64,000 bases of DNA from Schistocephalus solidus (GCA_017591395.1 WEDG01000204.1:1-64000); one strand, 5' to 3'; positions 1 through 12,124 are shown, counted from the first letter of the stretch. Translations and numbers: made by a program. Notes: a model not told the origin generated them from the sequence alone.

Positions 1-939
1 TTTATCCTGTCATTGGAGTTCGCGCAGTGCGGGGAAGGAGAGAAGGAGAAATCTTGAAAGGGATGACTGGATACTGCAAGTCTGCGCACAACTCTTAAAA
101 TATCCATGGCGACTAAAACCGTGACGTCTTCGCTGTCAGTCTTGCACGGTTAGTTCCGAAGCGAATTAAAACACAATTTTCAGAGTCTAATTTATCCCAT
201 TAGAGATCATGTTTTCCCACCAGTTTGCAAGCCGTTCAGGTCAGAACATTTAATGCGTGCGCCGTGCTAAAATAAGACCCCTTCGAAGTTTATGATAATG
301 AGGACAAATTGCGCAGTGGCTCGGTCTCTCTCTCTCTCCGCCTTCTGTCGACTTTTCGTGGCTCATCTGTAGTAAGGTTGTGACTCGGTTTAAGTCCTAT
401 GGTCAGGCACCGAGTGGCTTCCCAAATGCCAAGAGTCAGAGAGGAGAGTTATGTGGACAATCTTCACTGCAGCACACAAGCAGCTCCGAGGGCAGTGGCG
501 TTAATGGTTCTAAGCGGTCACGTTCCAGTCGTTGATGGTTAACCTTGGCACCAGACGCATGCGTACTCGTGCTTTTCCGGTTACGTTAACCGCCAGAGTC
601 AAAAGCATCGATCGGTGTCATGTTATGTTGGCGAGCCGAAGACTGACGCATACGCGGTGCAGGTAGTTGACTAGCCAAAGGGAGGGGGAGAATGCGGATT
701 CGATCGCTATCTCAAAAACTCGAGTAGTCTTTTTACCGATAATCTTCGCAGCCTTACGTCGCTTGTCGGCTTTTTCTTTTGACTGCGGGCTTCTGGCGTC
801 CTACAGTATGTTAGCCACCACGGTAACGCGTACACTGAGTTAGTAAGAGTTCCACGTCTTTTCTTGACTTCGACACTTACTAGGCGCCGACACAGAGCAG
901 ACCTGGATGCCCAGTACTTAGGCGACAATTTTTGCACCG
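1..939. other. No gene recognised
   Basis: I see no supported coding sequence or named repeat here. A short CT run lies near 307-322. The open frames present are short and resemble no family I know. Confidence 0.5.
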
Positions 940-1110
940 TCAGTTCAACCGTCGTAATCAGCCGATGTCCACCGGATGCAGCAAAACAGGGTGGTGCAGG
1001 GACGGTGACTTGTGCGCAAGTTAGTTTTCAGTGATAGTAGACTTGCACTGCATCTACCACACTCTCTCTTTCCCTTACCCGCCTGTGTCCGGTGTCAAGA
1101 CATTGTCAAG
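940..1110 (-). repeat. Family A composite repeat, truncated copy
   Basis: Reads on the minus strand. It shares with the copies at 4829-5360, 9230-9385 and 63345-63500 the segment containing GATGTCCACCG, GCAGGGACGGTGACTTG and the CACTCTCTC run. The similarity becomes weak beyond about 1110. Confidence 0.7.
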
Positions 1111-1339
1111 AAGACCTCGGGTGGTGTCGTGCGCAGGTAAATCGTATTGCACCATACCCATGAATGGCAACAGTGGGTGGTGCGGCATGAGCCGGCACCT
1201 AAGCATGACCACGTTTGGCATGTGTACCCCCATGTTCGGCCTTTGTTATGGGAGCTCATCCCAAATGATAAGAACACTTGTCGTACCCTGATTTGGCACC
1301 CGTGTTCGTCCAGCGCCTCTACCACGCGGCCCGTTTAGG

Positions 1340-3410
1340 GGGGTACCTTTGCACGCTACACAGTGCACGTAATTTCCTCTGCTAACACTGCAGTTGTAGA
1401 GACTCTCCTCATCTTCTACTGTGAAAAGGGAATTTTTGCGACTTTGGTACGTGGAGGGAACTTTTACTGGACACCCTCGTCTCTCCTGGACAGACCAAAA
1501 CTTGACTACGACAATCCGAGGTTTGGAACGCAAGTTAGTTAAACAACATCGATCAACGCCCTAATCACTGCGCTAGGGGGCGTAATTCACGTGATGACAT
1601 TGAAAGATTGACGCTCACTGATTTGCTTTACTTCTGATAATAGCTCAGCCTGCACTATCATGTCAGAATTTTGGCCTCAGCGCGAAGTACCTGGGTGCAC
1701 CCGAACCATCTCTGGCCGTGGCCAGTCCGTGAAAACAAAAATGTAGATGGGTGTAGTGAAGACTGAGTCACAGGCGGCGCCAGTAGGGTAAGTAGGAGGG
1801 TTCGTTCACTGTCGCCAGCCCGACACGAGGCTTTAGCATTCAGCTCACATGTTGGCTTTATATAAGCTGCCCACTGAGTAAAGACCAAAAACAATTGCAA
1901 AGAATCAAAAGATGATTTGGCGAGCATATGCGCTGCTTTCGATAACTTATCTTCAGGTCAGTTACTGGGGCAGTACGTGTATAAGCTTTCTGAGCTTTCG
2001 GTCTCGTGCAGGAGGCCCTCATCAGAGACTGTGAGCATACACCAGCAACTGAGCGGTTTTTATAGAATAAGAGAGGTGACGGCTGGGGGCAGGGGTGAAG
2101 GGGGGTGGGGAGGTGTTCGTGATAAGGTTAAGTCCAAGCGCCCTGACAGCGTGCGTCCTCTGCTGGGAGCTGGTTGGCAGGTCTTGGCCACGTGAACGAA
2201 GCGCGCGTTAACCCTCTTCGCAACAGGAACCTGGGGCTCGCATATCCGCCTCCATTCGTGACAAAAACAATTCTCGGGCGGAGCTCAGTTTTACCTATCG
2301 CATGAATTTGTCATTCTCGATTTTCTTGGCAGAAATTAGAACCTGCGACCTAGCTGTCTGAAAGGTGGACTTCTGACGACTGGGCTGGTCGGAGGTTGGG
2401 AGGTGGTGACGCACCTCGTCGCGCACGGTGACAATTTTGTCCTTACCGTCTAGTTAATCCTAATGCGACCTTGACCTCTGATCAGTCACCCTTGTCAAAC
2501 GCTTAACCTCAACTACGGGGTCGCATATTCTTCGGAAGTGACAGGCAGCCCCTAATACCTACAGGGGTAGTTCAAACCCTAAAAAATTGCACTTTGCTAA
2601 CTTTTTAATTACTTTGGAAATTGATGCGTGAACTTGTAGTAAATGATTCGGAATAAAGGCTTTTCGGCTCTCTCCGAATATATATTTGAGCTGACCTGAG
2701 CGGCGTAGGATACGCAAGCTTCCTACACACAGACCAACATCCTTAGCTTTGAGACATGAGCTTGTTGTCCGTTCAGTTGCGAGCAGCTGTCTCGCTAGGT
2801 CGAATCAGATGCCAGGCTAGTTTATGACTTTGAGGCCATCTGAGGCCTTAGCAACGTTACCCGAGCAACAGCGTCCGGTTTCATCGCCAGTCGGCTCTGA
2901 AAGCTGCCGATGAATGGCGAACGGAAAGAGAGAGAGAGGTATGGTTGCTCCACATGAGTTGTTCAATCGATTATCGATCGGTTTTGACTACCCCCCTGGT
3001 TGCATGAAGAAAGCGCAGACCAGTGCGTAAACCCACCAAATGCCAAGTCGACAACTGCACTGGGTCTGACCACACTTATGGACACGCCAATGACGTGAGC
3101 CGTCGAGTAAGGGTTTTAAAGAGAGAAATGTGGGTATTTGGGGAGATTAAATACGGACAATTTACTTCTTGAATTGCTAAACATGATTTAACACTACTAA
3201 CCTCAATATTCTCACAAAGTAGCGTGGTACATGGGTACCGGTTACGTCTTGTTATAAATTTTGAGAGCCTTTTTAAGACCTCAACTGATGTCTTCTGAAA
3301 ATCTTTCCCTTGAAACAAATGTCATTGCTTGCCTTTTCGCGTTAGGCATACTCTTTTCCATACAACTTCTAAATAAATACTGTAACCGTTAAATAGCCTC
3401 ATTTGCACCT
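1340..3410. other. No gene recognised
   Basis: Unique-looking DNA with only short open frames on both strands. There is a small AG run near 2928-2938. I see no repeat of the families described elsewhere in the window. Confidence 0.45.
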
Positions 3411-3418
3411 CTGCGGTT

Positions 3419-3628
3419 TTGAGAGCTCTTGACTTGCAGAAGGAAGTACAGGATTCCCTGTGTCCGGCGGAAGTTCCACACGTGATGAGACAGTGTCAGG
3501 CCAGTACAAAGGCTCACATTATCGACAACGCAATTGTCTTAAGAGACTTCTCACCAGCAGATGGGGGCGTAAAGGCTGTAATAGTAACTGAAGGTTTCGT
3601 AAGCTGCTGGGAATCTCAGGACGAATGA
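3419..3628 (+). pseudogene. Possible Ty3/gypsy polyprotein scrap
   Basis: An open stretch of 69 codons contains AHIIDNAIVLRDFSPADGG. This resembles the region after the integrase in Ty3/gypsy polyproteins, where a motif of the type 'hxxGDxVLxRDxxPG' is usual. No protease, reverse transcriptase, integrase core or LTR is visible around it. If the reading is right it is a small isolated remnant; chance similarity is a real alternative. Confidence 0.25.
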
Positions 3629-3894
3629 CCCAATGTCGATATCAAGTATCCGCGGTGGATGTGCGTTTGTTGATCAGGTTATGGGGACATGCGCATCCCG
3701 TTGTATCTTGGGGCTCCATCTATAGCCCTCGAAGACGGTCCCATTGAAGCAGGAAGGAATACCTATATTCCCTCGAAATTGTAATGGACAGTGAAGTTCA
3801 ATACAATAAATGTGCCGAAGCAGGCCACGGAGCCATCAATGAGAACCAGTCTGTCCATCTTCGGCACAGTCGCCGGGGGATATTTGGCTAAGGA

Positions 3895-4165
3895 GGACTT
3901 GTATGGCCGCCCAATCATGCCACGCGAATGGGGACCGCCCGCAATGCCTGTGGCTTTGCGCCCAATTCCGGGGGACTTAGGTTTAGGATTAAGGTGAGGG
4001 TTAAGACTAAGTTTAGGGTTAAGTTTGCGGGTAGGGTCAAGGTCGGAGTTAACGTTAGTTTGAGGAGTATGTTGAGGGTTAAGGTTTGGGCTCGTGTTAA
4101 CTGTAGGGTAGGGCTAGGGTTAACATTAAAGTTACTGTTTAGTGTTAGGGTTAAGATATATTAAT
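3895..4165 (-). repeat. Interstitial telomere-like array with conserved flank
   Basis: From about 3978 to 4160 the plus strand carries many degenerate GGTTAGGG/GGGTTAAG units, related to the animal telomere repeat TTAGGG. The adjoining ~65 bp (about 3908-3975), read on the minus strand, matches the flank at 10795-10862 (GGAATT.GGC.CAAA.CCACAG.. GGGCGGT). It is therefore a dispersed repeat and not a random TTAGGG-rich patch. Confidence 0.7.
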
Positions 4166-4239
4166 TTTTACCTTTACGATATTTATCGCAAGACCACTTA
4201 TGTTAAGTGGGTGGGGCGGTTCCTATTCACGCGTCCTAA

Positions 4240-4828
4240 CTAGTCATACTTACCGGTATTTGTGATAATTTGTTCTTCATTGCACTGGCGCTGGTCATTT
4301 GGTACGTAAACAAAAATATGAGGACGTCATTCTTGATGGCGAACTCGATTTTGATGTCTCACAACCCTGCCTCTGGACGTGCGAACCTCCCGCAGTTGCT
4401 CTTGCTCACAGAAGCAGGTATTGTGGCAAACTGACTGTTTTCTCACACCCTCCTGTCCGCCCCACGCTCCTGATGGTTTCGCTATTGGAGCCACCCGCGG
4501 ATTGGCACGGGCCAATCAACGTGCGCCATTCACTGATTGGCTGCAGGTGACAAGGATCAAAGGCGAGCACGTGCTGGGCTCGAGAAATCTCAACAGCTGG
4601 TCTGAGGAGAGACCTTGTGGCAACTGTCTGTATGTCCCAACCAAATCTGCCTTTTCTGACTTCTGCTTCGGTAACCTTCGTGTTGTTGACAATTGGGAAC
4701 TCACGTGAGCGCTCCATCACGACAGTCCTACTTATAACCATGAGGACAACTGTAACGGGACACTGCAGTCATTCTATATTTTTTAATCGATTTGCCATAA
4801 AATTGTCGAAAATTTAACAACTCAGGCT
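4240..4828. other. No gene recognised
   Basis: Both strands are open in several overlapping short frames (up to about 110 codons) with no recognisable motif. Such shadowing on both strands argues against a real gene. Confidence 0.4.
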
Positions 4829-5360
4829 GCCAGAGAGGGCAGTTCGACCGTCGATTTCGACGATGTCCACCGTATGCTCCATGGAAGGGTGGAGCAGGGA
4901 CGGTGACTTGCGCGTGAATTAGTTTTAAGTGATAGTAGCCTTGCGCTGCAGCTACCGCACTCTCTCCTCCTCCCCCACCTGAGCCCGGTGTCAAGACAGA
5001 GTCAAGAAGGAGCAATTGCAGCCTTACTATCAGTCCGCCAGTCAAACACCTCAAACAAAAGACACACTGGGTTGCTCACGCGGTCCGAGTTATCCCGTCA
5101 GTTGGCAACCTACCAAGCCACGGCTTTTAGAGCTCCGTGATAGTTTCAAGCGCGCAGATTAATTATAGTGAGTAAAATGCGCTGAACCGTCGACCTCAAT
5201 ATCTGCCGCAACCCCCACGATCAGACTACCGTCCGAGCCGGTCAGTGGTCTGATGCGGTAGTGGGCGCAGCTGCTGGTGACATCGTCTACGCGTACTACA
5301 TACACGACCTGACCCCCGAGCACAATCTACAGGATTTCAGGCCATGCATGTGTCACATTT
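4829..5360 (-). repeat. Family A composite repeat, near-complete copy with internal deletion
   Basis: Reads on the minus strand from about 5360 down to 4829. In element order it carries GTCACCAGCAGCTGCGCC, the GGCTCGGACGGT.GTCTGAT block, GGTTGCCAACTGACGGG, TGACACCGGGCTCAGG, and an end in GAAATCGACGGTCGAACTGCC-type sequence. The middle part seen in other copies, between TTCTTAATGTGGCC and the CCGGTCTTC block, is absent. Confidence 0.8.
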
Positions 5361-6076
5361 GTTACCTCTTATGCTACTTTTTCTAATGCATCAAGCACGT
5401 AGCCCTTTTTAGAGCCAGATCAAGCCACAACAAGCGTTTCGAGGACCAATTAACAATTTCGGAAAAAGTCAAGGAAGCCTGGTACGGGAGATTATTGTCA
5501 TTGTTAATCTGCCCCTACTGATACTTACCGCTATCTGACTGCTTGCTGGGCTCTGGATTGGTGAGTTTTTATCAACGAATGGAGCTCAGTGCTCCTGTTA
5601 GTGTATCAAATTTTGGGGTCTAGTCCAGTCCACTGCCCTCGCTGTACTCGGACGCGCACACCGTCGACACCAGGACTGGTTTAACGACAATGATGCCGAC
5701 ATCAGCAGCTTACTCGCGGAGAAGAATAGACTACACAAACCCTACATGGACCTTCGGACTGACGCCACCAAAGCAGCCTTTTCAGATGCCGGCGCCTTGT
5801 ACAACAACGGCTGCGGGAGATGCAGGATGCCTGGATGATCCGAAAGGCTGAGGAAATCCATTGGTATGCCGACCGCAATGAAATGAAAACTTTTTCATAG
5901 CCATCAAGGCCATCTACGGCCCGTGTATCAAGGGGTCCGCACCGCTGCTCAGCTCTGACGGCACAACACTGCTGACAGAGAAATCGCAAATTCTGAAGCG
6001 CTGGGCCGAGCACTTCAGAAGTGTCCTTAATTGCTCATCAGCCATCTCCGATGCTGCCATTGACCGGCTCCCTGAA

Positions 6077-7066
6077 GTGGACACGAAAAATGACCTGGAT
6101 CTGCCGCCTTCCCTACCAGAAACCATCCGGGCCGTGCAGCAGATTTCCAGCGGTATAGCACCGGGATCCGACGCAATCCCACCGGAAGTCTACAAGCACG
6201 GTGGGCCCCGGCTGATGGCAGAACTCACAACACTCTTCCAGGAGATGTGGCGCCAAGGACAAGTTCCTCAGGATTTCAAAGACGTGACCATCGTCCATCT
6301 CTAAAAACGGAAGGGGAACCGGCAACTCTGTGATAATCACAGAGGCATCTCGTTGCTCAACCTCGCCGGGAAGATCTTCGCCCGTATCCTTATCAATCGT
6401 CTTAACGGTCACCTAGAGCAGGGCCTGCTCCCGGAAAGCCAATGTGGCTTCCGCCGACACCGCGGGACAACCGATATGATCTTCGCCGCCCGCCTGCTAC
6501 AAGAGAAGTTTCAGGAGATGCGAACTCACTTATACACTACCTTCGTGGATCTAACGAAAGCCTTTAACACGGTGCATCGCGGCGGACTGTGGAAAGTCAT
6601 GTAGAAATTTGGCTGTCCTGAGCGGTTCACGCACATGGTGCGTCAGCTTCAGGACGGGATGAAGGCGCGCGTTACTGACAACGGGACGGTACCCGAAGCA
6701 TTCGCAGTGACCAACGGAGTGAAGCAGGCCTGCGTACTGGCCCCCACCCTCTTCAGTCTCATGTTCTCTGCTATGCTGATGGACGCCTACCGTGATGAGC
6801 AGCCTCGGATCCGCATCGCCTACAGAACTGACGGGTACCTTCTCAACAATCGGCGTATGCAGACCACAACGCGCGTGTCCAGGGCTACAGTCCATGACTT
6901 GCTCTTCGCGGACGACTGCGCCCTTAACACCGTGACAGAGGAGGACATGCAAAGGAGCATGGACCTCTTCGCAGCATGCTGCGCCGATTTTGGATTAACA
7001 ATCAGTACAGCCAAAACGGTTGTCATGCCCCAGCCGCCACCCAGCGTGGAATACAATGCTCCGTGA
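6077..7066 (+). pseudogene. LINE reverse transcriptase domain, broken
   Basis: The RT fingers and palm are spread over three open segments. Visible landmarks are IRAVQQISSG.APGSDAIPPE (6125-6185), a CDNHRGISLLNLAGKIFARI-like stretch (6330-6395), QCGFRRHRGTTDMIFA (6440-6490), TFVDLTKAFNTV (6540-6575; the first catalytic Asp is in FVDL), NGVKQ.CVLAPTLFSLMFS (6712-6770) and LLFADDCALNT (6898-6932; the catalytic FADD box). In-frame stops interrupt it near 6301 and 6602. Both catalytic Asp motifs are intact although the frame is not. Confidence 0.9.
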
Positions 7067-7377
7067 ATAAATTTCAACGGTGCTCAACTCAAAAACGTGG
7101 AAACCTTCGCTTATCTAGGAAGCACGATGTCGCGCAACACGAGAATCGACGACGAGGTTGCCCAACGGATCTCCAAAGCTAGTTAGGCCTTTGGCCGACA
7201 GCAGGTCTCCATGTGGAATCGCCACGGTATTCACCTGAACACCAAACTGAAGATGTACAAGGCCGTCGTCACGACGACACTCCTTTATGGAGCGGAGACC
7301 TGGACCGTCTACTCTAACCAAGCCAGGAAGCTGAATCACTTCCACCTCAGCTGCCTCCACAGAATACTGAAGCTGAG

Positions 7378-8520
7378 ATGGCAAGACAGGATTCCGGACA
7401 CGAAAGTCCTGGAGCGGACCGGAATCCTCAGCATCCACGCCATGCTGAGGCAAGGGTAACTGCGATGGAGCAGCCACCTGGTAAGAATGGACGACGAGCG
7501 ACTACCCAAACGACTTTCTACGGAGATGTCACTATGGCGGCTCGCCGACAGGGAGGTCGAAAACGACGCAACAAGAAAACTTTTAAGAAATCGCTGAAGC
7601 AACTGCAAATCAACCCGGCAACCTGGGAGGACCTCGCCCAGGATAGACCGGCATGGAGGAGATCCGTGAAGACTGGTTCAGAAATCTATGAGGCCAACCG
7701 GATCGCCGCCACCAAGGCCAAAAGAGCGGCACGAAAGTCACCAGCGCCCCGGATCAACACCGTCGATGCCCAGGCCCTTCCAGCATGTCCGCGCTGTCAA
7801 CGCATCTTCCGCGAGCAAATCGAATCCGACAGTTCCAACTTCCACTTCAAATTCTGCCAACCCTCCCTCGGACTCCCCCACCCTCACTCCTGGAATCAAT
7901 TCCATTACTCCCACCATCATAGAGACCACATCCCAATACTCAGCATCTGTTACCCCCACCACCGCCGACGCAGTCACAACCACCACCACTACCAGCGATG
8001 TGGACTCTCTCCTAATCTCTCCTCAATGCGCCCGCACATTCACCTGACGCATCGTCCTGGTCGGTCACTTGCGAATTCATCATACAGAGCCTGGTGAACC
8101 AAGGTCTGAAAAAACCAACACACAGCAGAGATTGCCGCCTCCACTGCCCTCAATGTCCTCGCGCATTCACTCATCGCATGGGCCTATTCGGTCACATGCG
8201 CATCCATGACAGCGGAATTCACCGCAATGCTGACAACACCGATACCTCGTGAACACCCTCCGCTTCTGCCATCCCTCCTACCATGAATGAAATCCCCAAG
8301 CCTCTTCCGATTTCTCCTGCCACACTGTGCCCACAACTTCAACTCACGCATCGGCTTGCTTGGTCCCCTGCGAATCCATCGCATGGAGGCTGTCCAACCA
8401 GCGCCTGGGGCTCCGACATATAGTCGACGTGCCCGCCTCCACTGACCTCACTGCTCCCGCACATTTACGCACCGCATGGGCATATTAGGACACATACGCC
8501 CCCACGACAACCTGCGGTAA
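7378..8520 (+). pseudogene. LINE C-terminal domain with C2H2 zinc fingers
   Basis: The region after the RT contains [14 protein letters not shown] basic sequence and INPATWEDLAQDRPAWRRSV (7610-7660), then EANRIAATKAKRAARKS. A first zinc knuckle follows (CPRCQRIFR, about 7787-7815), then a Ser/Thr/Pro-rich linker. Further finger halves appear near 8140-8210 (CPQCPRAFTHRMGLFGHMRIH type) and 8445-8520. In intact relatives these fingers probably help bind the target or the RNA; that role is inference. Frameshifts separate the fingers. Confidence 0.75.
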
Positions 8521-8609
8521 ACCACCGGAGGCTAAGCCACATCAGCGCACACCATCTTCACTAATACATAGACAACACCCTCACAATCATCATAATGTAC
8601 CTGATAAAA

Positions 8610-9385
8610 ATCACGGTGTCCTAGAAACCGTGGCTTGGAAGGCTGCCAATCTGATGCTTAACCCAGACCACGCCGTCGGCCCAGTGTATGTGCTGTGTGT
8701 GTCGAGTGGCTGACCAGTGGATTGGGAGTCAGACGGTGATGGCTCCTCCATATCCCCTGAGTAAATGAATCCTGATATGTGCGGTATGGGGCCAGGTCGT
8801 GCTGTGGCGTGAGAAGACGGGTGAGCCGACCCGTCAAACAAGGCACCCACATCAAACGACTGACTGGCTCGGACGGTGGTCTGCTGGTGATGGAGGAGAG
8901 GGTAAGGTCAAAAGCTCAGCGCATTTTCCTCACTATAAACAATCTGACGCGCTTGAAACTATCATGGTGCGCTAAAAGCCGCGGCTTGGAAGGTTGCCAA
9001 CTGACGGGATAACTCGGACCACGTGGTTAGCCCAATGTGTGTTTTGTGTGGAGTGGCTGACTGGCGGACTGAGAGTCAGGCTGCTATTGCTCCTTCTCAA
9101 TGTGGCCTTTATGTCACTCTCACTCCGTGTGATCCGAGTCAGGTGTGGTGGGGTGCCCAGGGGTGGCTCCGGCCGCGCCAGCCATTTGCACCCTCTCCCA
9201 TCTCCGGTCTTCTTGAATCTGCCATGACACCGGGCTCAGGTGGGGGAGGAGGAGAGAGTGCGGTAGATGCATCGCAATTCTACTATTACTTTAAACTAAA
9301 TCACGCGTATGTCGCCGTCCCTGCATCACCCTTCCGTAGTGCATACGGTGGACCTCATTGTAATTGACGTTCGAACTGTCGTATC
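8610..9385 (+). repeat. Family A composite repeat, long copy
   Basis: One of the longest copies here. It contains two related sub-blocks: GGCTTGGAAGG.TGCCAA followed by GTGTGGAGTGGCTGACTGG occurs near 8630-8730 and again near 8985-9075. Then comes the GGCACGCCC/GGCTCCGGCCGCGCCAG stretch, TGACACCGGGCTCAGGTGGG (about 9225), and the terminal GTGCGGTAGATGCATCGCA...GTTCGAACTGTC segment. Confidence 0.8.
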
Positions 9386-9533
9386 ACATTTTATTTCGAA
9401 TTGGATCATGGTGAATGACGTCCTATTTCCATGTTAGAAATCTTTTTAACTGGAAGCTCTCCAAACAGGGGAAAATTTCACCATAGCATGCTAGTTACGC
9501 TTTCAAACCCTCCCATTCCCATCTGTGATTCGT

Positions 9534-9719
9534 TCACGACCAGTGGAAAGGTCTCATGCACGAATTCGGTGATCGGTGCTGGCGTACGTGCCATCTGAAC
9601 CCGTTTCGTGGCACGTAGTCCACCAGGCACTGCTCTACTTTACTTGTTCCCATAAACACACATTCAAATCGTCTGTTTCCCTGGCCTACATACTGGTCCT
9701 GGCAGGCAAAACATCCCAT
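9534..9719 (-). pseudogene. Possible Penelope-like GIY-YIG scrap
   Basis: A 61-codon open stretch reads CFACQDQYVGQGNRRFECVF. This resembles the Cys-rich entry to GIY-YIG nuclease domains of Penelope-like elements (Cx2C..xYIGxTxRxL). It is isolated, with no adjacent reverse transcriptase, so the call is tentative. Confidence 0.3.
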
Positions 9720-9842
9720 ATAGTGCTACTAGCGCCGGGGGAGGAGGAAGGCACGTTAGTTTATCGAATTATTATTCGAACCTTCCTCTTACCGACCACC
9801 TTCTGAAAGATTGATCACTTAGACGAGGTAGAATTGTCATAG

Positions 9843-10570
9843 GTGTCTCGGTGTGGTCTCCGCTCCCCGTTACGGTGCGATTGCATGTGCCACACACACA
9901 CACCTAGGAGTGGATGCTTCTGTGGCCTCAGACACACGACGAAACTCGCTCCAACAAGCGCACATGCGCAGACGGCCGCAGCAGCAGCAGCAGCTCGGCA
10001 ACAAAACGCGGCGCAGGGTCCAGTCTGGCCTGAAGTGCGGTGTTGGCGTGTGCTGTTCGGCCTTTCATCGCCACTCTCCTAGCGCGGGCCAATCAACTGG
10101 CCGCAACAACGCGCTCTTGCTACAAAGTGCAGAGTACATCACAACACGACGGCCAACGCTACGGACTTGTGTCGGCGTTAGCGCTCGCTGGCCATCGATC
10201 AGTCTACGCCTCAGATGCAACGCCGGCGGCATCTTTCAGAGAACACTGCTGGCCTGGACGTGTGTTTTGGTCGCTGTCCATTTGCGGTTGTGGTGGGTTT
10301 GAGACAGCCACATCACGATCCCAAAATGTAGCTTTCCCAACTCACTTCAGTGCTGTGGATCCCTTTAACCTACAAAGGGCAACCTGTCTTGCCACCTCAG
10401 AACCTTCGGTTTATCAGACGTCATCCCGTGCAAGTAGGACACATGGAACCGACCACTCCCTGTTCAAACATCCCGCCATGGCTATGAGCGCTCACAGGAA
10501 TGGTTCCGTAGTTGCGTTGGCAGAGGGGCCTGTACAGGACACGGGAATAGGAACTGCCCTGCCAGCTTAA
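9843..10570 (+). other. Unrecognised open frame in GC-rich DNA
   Basis: The stretch holds overlapping open frames, the longest 176 codons at 10040-10570, and a CAG run (about 9976-9990). The predicted residues are rich in Ala, Ser and Arg, with no motif, signal peptide or membrane segment that I can name. No splice partner is evident. It is probably chance openness in GC-rich DNA. Confidence 0.2.
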
Positions 10571-10619
10571 AAAAGGTGTCCTTACGGCAAATTTCAGACA
10601 GGATAAAGGTACCCGTGTC

Positions 10620-10870
10620 TTAACGCTAACATGAAGCTAAACTGCCACCTTAAGCTTAACCCTAGCTCTACAGGCGACATTAAAATAACCTTAACCTCCT
10701 AGCCTAATCATGACCTTTACCACAAATCTGATCTTAACCTCGAACGTAAACCTAACCCTAACCCTCACCTTCATCCTAAACACAATTTCCTTGGAATTTG
10801 GCACAAATCCACAGATATTATGGGCGGTTCCTATTCCATTGTCCTGTTTAGGCGGCCTTATCCTAAACGT
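10620..10870 (+). repeat. Interstitial telomere-like array with conserved flank
   Basis: About 150 bp of degenerate CCTAACC/CTTAACC units (10620-10780, best at CCTAACCCTAACCCTCACC) is followed by the conserved flank GGAATTTGGCACAAATCCACAG...GGGCGGTTCCTATTCC. It is the inverted counterpart of 3895-4165. Confidence 0.7.
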
Positions 10871-12124
10871 TGCGACTCCCTCGCCCCAGAGGCCGGGGGG
10901 GGGGGAGTACCAGCAGATTGCGTACCTGTTGACGCACAGTTCAAGGCCACATGGTCGAGGTTACTTACCCGACAGAAGGTAAACTCCTCAAGACTGGGGA
11001 TGCGAGCGTTAACCATCCACGACAGCTCCACTATCGTACATTTAAGTATCGGCGGTCCAGATGTCTGATCCCGACTCCTTCCACACGACTCCCTGCCGCA
11101 TAAAGATTATCAGTAGACTACTGATGGCCGGAAGCCATTAGTTAGGGTGTGAATGCAGCGAGACGGAAGCGCATCACCGACCGCCGGGTTCGCATCACGC
11201 AGCGTGATTATGCGAGCCTCTTTATTTCCGTCTGCCTTGACAAAAATGATTGAATTTTAAATTAAAAGTAAACTTGGGGCACTCAAACCCTTGACTACAC
11301 GAACATTGTAACCTAGACGTCATGCTCTCAATTACTAACTACTCAGACTAAGGCTCTGATCGCTTGCATGAGGCAATGTTCGATATTGCCATTATTGGTG
11401 TGGTCGTAACAGTTTGAGGTAAATGCACCCGTGAAGGTTCACTGAAGACGCGACAGATGTGCTAAGTCCGTCGATCATAAAAGACTGATTTTACCGAAGA
11501 GCGAACAGCCGTTTACTCGGCATTCAAGTGAGAGCCATCCAACAGCTCCACCAAAGCGATCAATGCGGGGAATCGAGAAAAGTGCCACCTGAAGGACTAA
11601 GTGGCCAACGGTAAACGCAAGCGATTGCGATGGGACCGTCACAAAGATTTGGAGTGGCAATATTCGTGTTCTTCGTGAGGTCAAATGCTAAAACTAGCAT
11701 ATCGGCCCGGTCGGCCTACACGGCCAACACCCGGGGAAGGCGGGTTACCCGTTAACCTAGCTGCTGGCTACCTGGTGCGTCCACAGGTGGCATATAGTGG
11801 AACGACCTCCAGTGAAGGTTAGCTGCGAAATAGGCACTCTCGGGTCCGACGAATAAGCAGTCGTGGACCAGCAGCGACAGGGCGTGGAGGGCTGAGGTCC
11901 GGCACGCCAACTGTTTTATAAAAAGCCGCAAATCCCTACGAGGGCACTGTGACATGGCGACCGTAAATCGCCAATAAATAAGCTTGCTGGCCACCACTGC
12001 CTTGTGGTTAGGTTCTTGAGCCAAATGGTTAGAGGAGACAACCTCGATCAAACAATCCGAGCGGCTGTTGGGGCGCTGTCTGTATTCACAATCCTCAAGA
12101 AAGTTCATGAAAAATGTCCGATTA
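10871..12124. other. No gene recognised; right part may be LINE 5' leader
   Basis: No motif-bearing open frame is seen. The right-hand part (from about 11700) lies directly upstream of the RTE-type endonuclease in the same orientation and could be its 5' untranslated leader; this is inference from position. Confidence 0.3.

Larger units (their letters stand above)
5623..8545 (+). mobile_element. LINE remnant with reverse transcriptase and C2H2 zinc-finger tail (LINE-1 copy)
   Basis: A 5'-truncated non-LTR retrotransposon. It starts just upstream of the reverse transcriptase (ALAVLGRAHRRHQDWFNDND near 5630). It then runs through RT motifs, a thumb/C-terminal domain ([20 protein letters not shown], near 7290-7350) and a zinc-finger tail. 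The endonuclease is missing. The frame is broken by several stops and shifts (for example TAA at about 6301 and TAG at about 6602), so it cannot be active. The same family is present at 28735-25590 and, as endonuclease only, at 35955-34795. The 3' side is followed by family A. Confidence 0.9.

Noticed and set aside
7688..8047. Thr/Ser-rich 119-codon frame as a separate gene
   Set aside because: It is the low-complexity linker between LINE zinc fingers read in another frame.
10040..10570. 176-codon plus-strand frame
   Set aside because: GC-rich DNA with overlapping open frames, no motif, no splice or promoter context.
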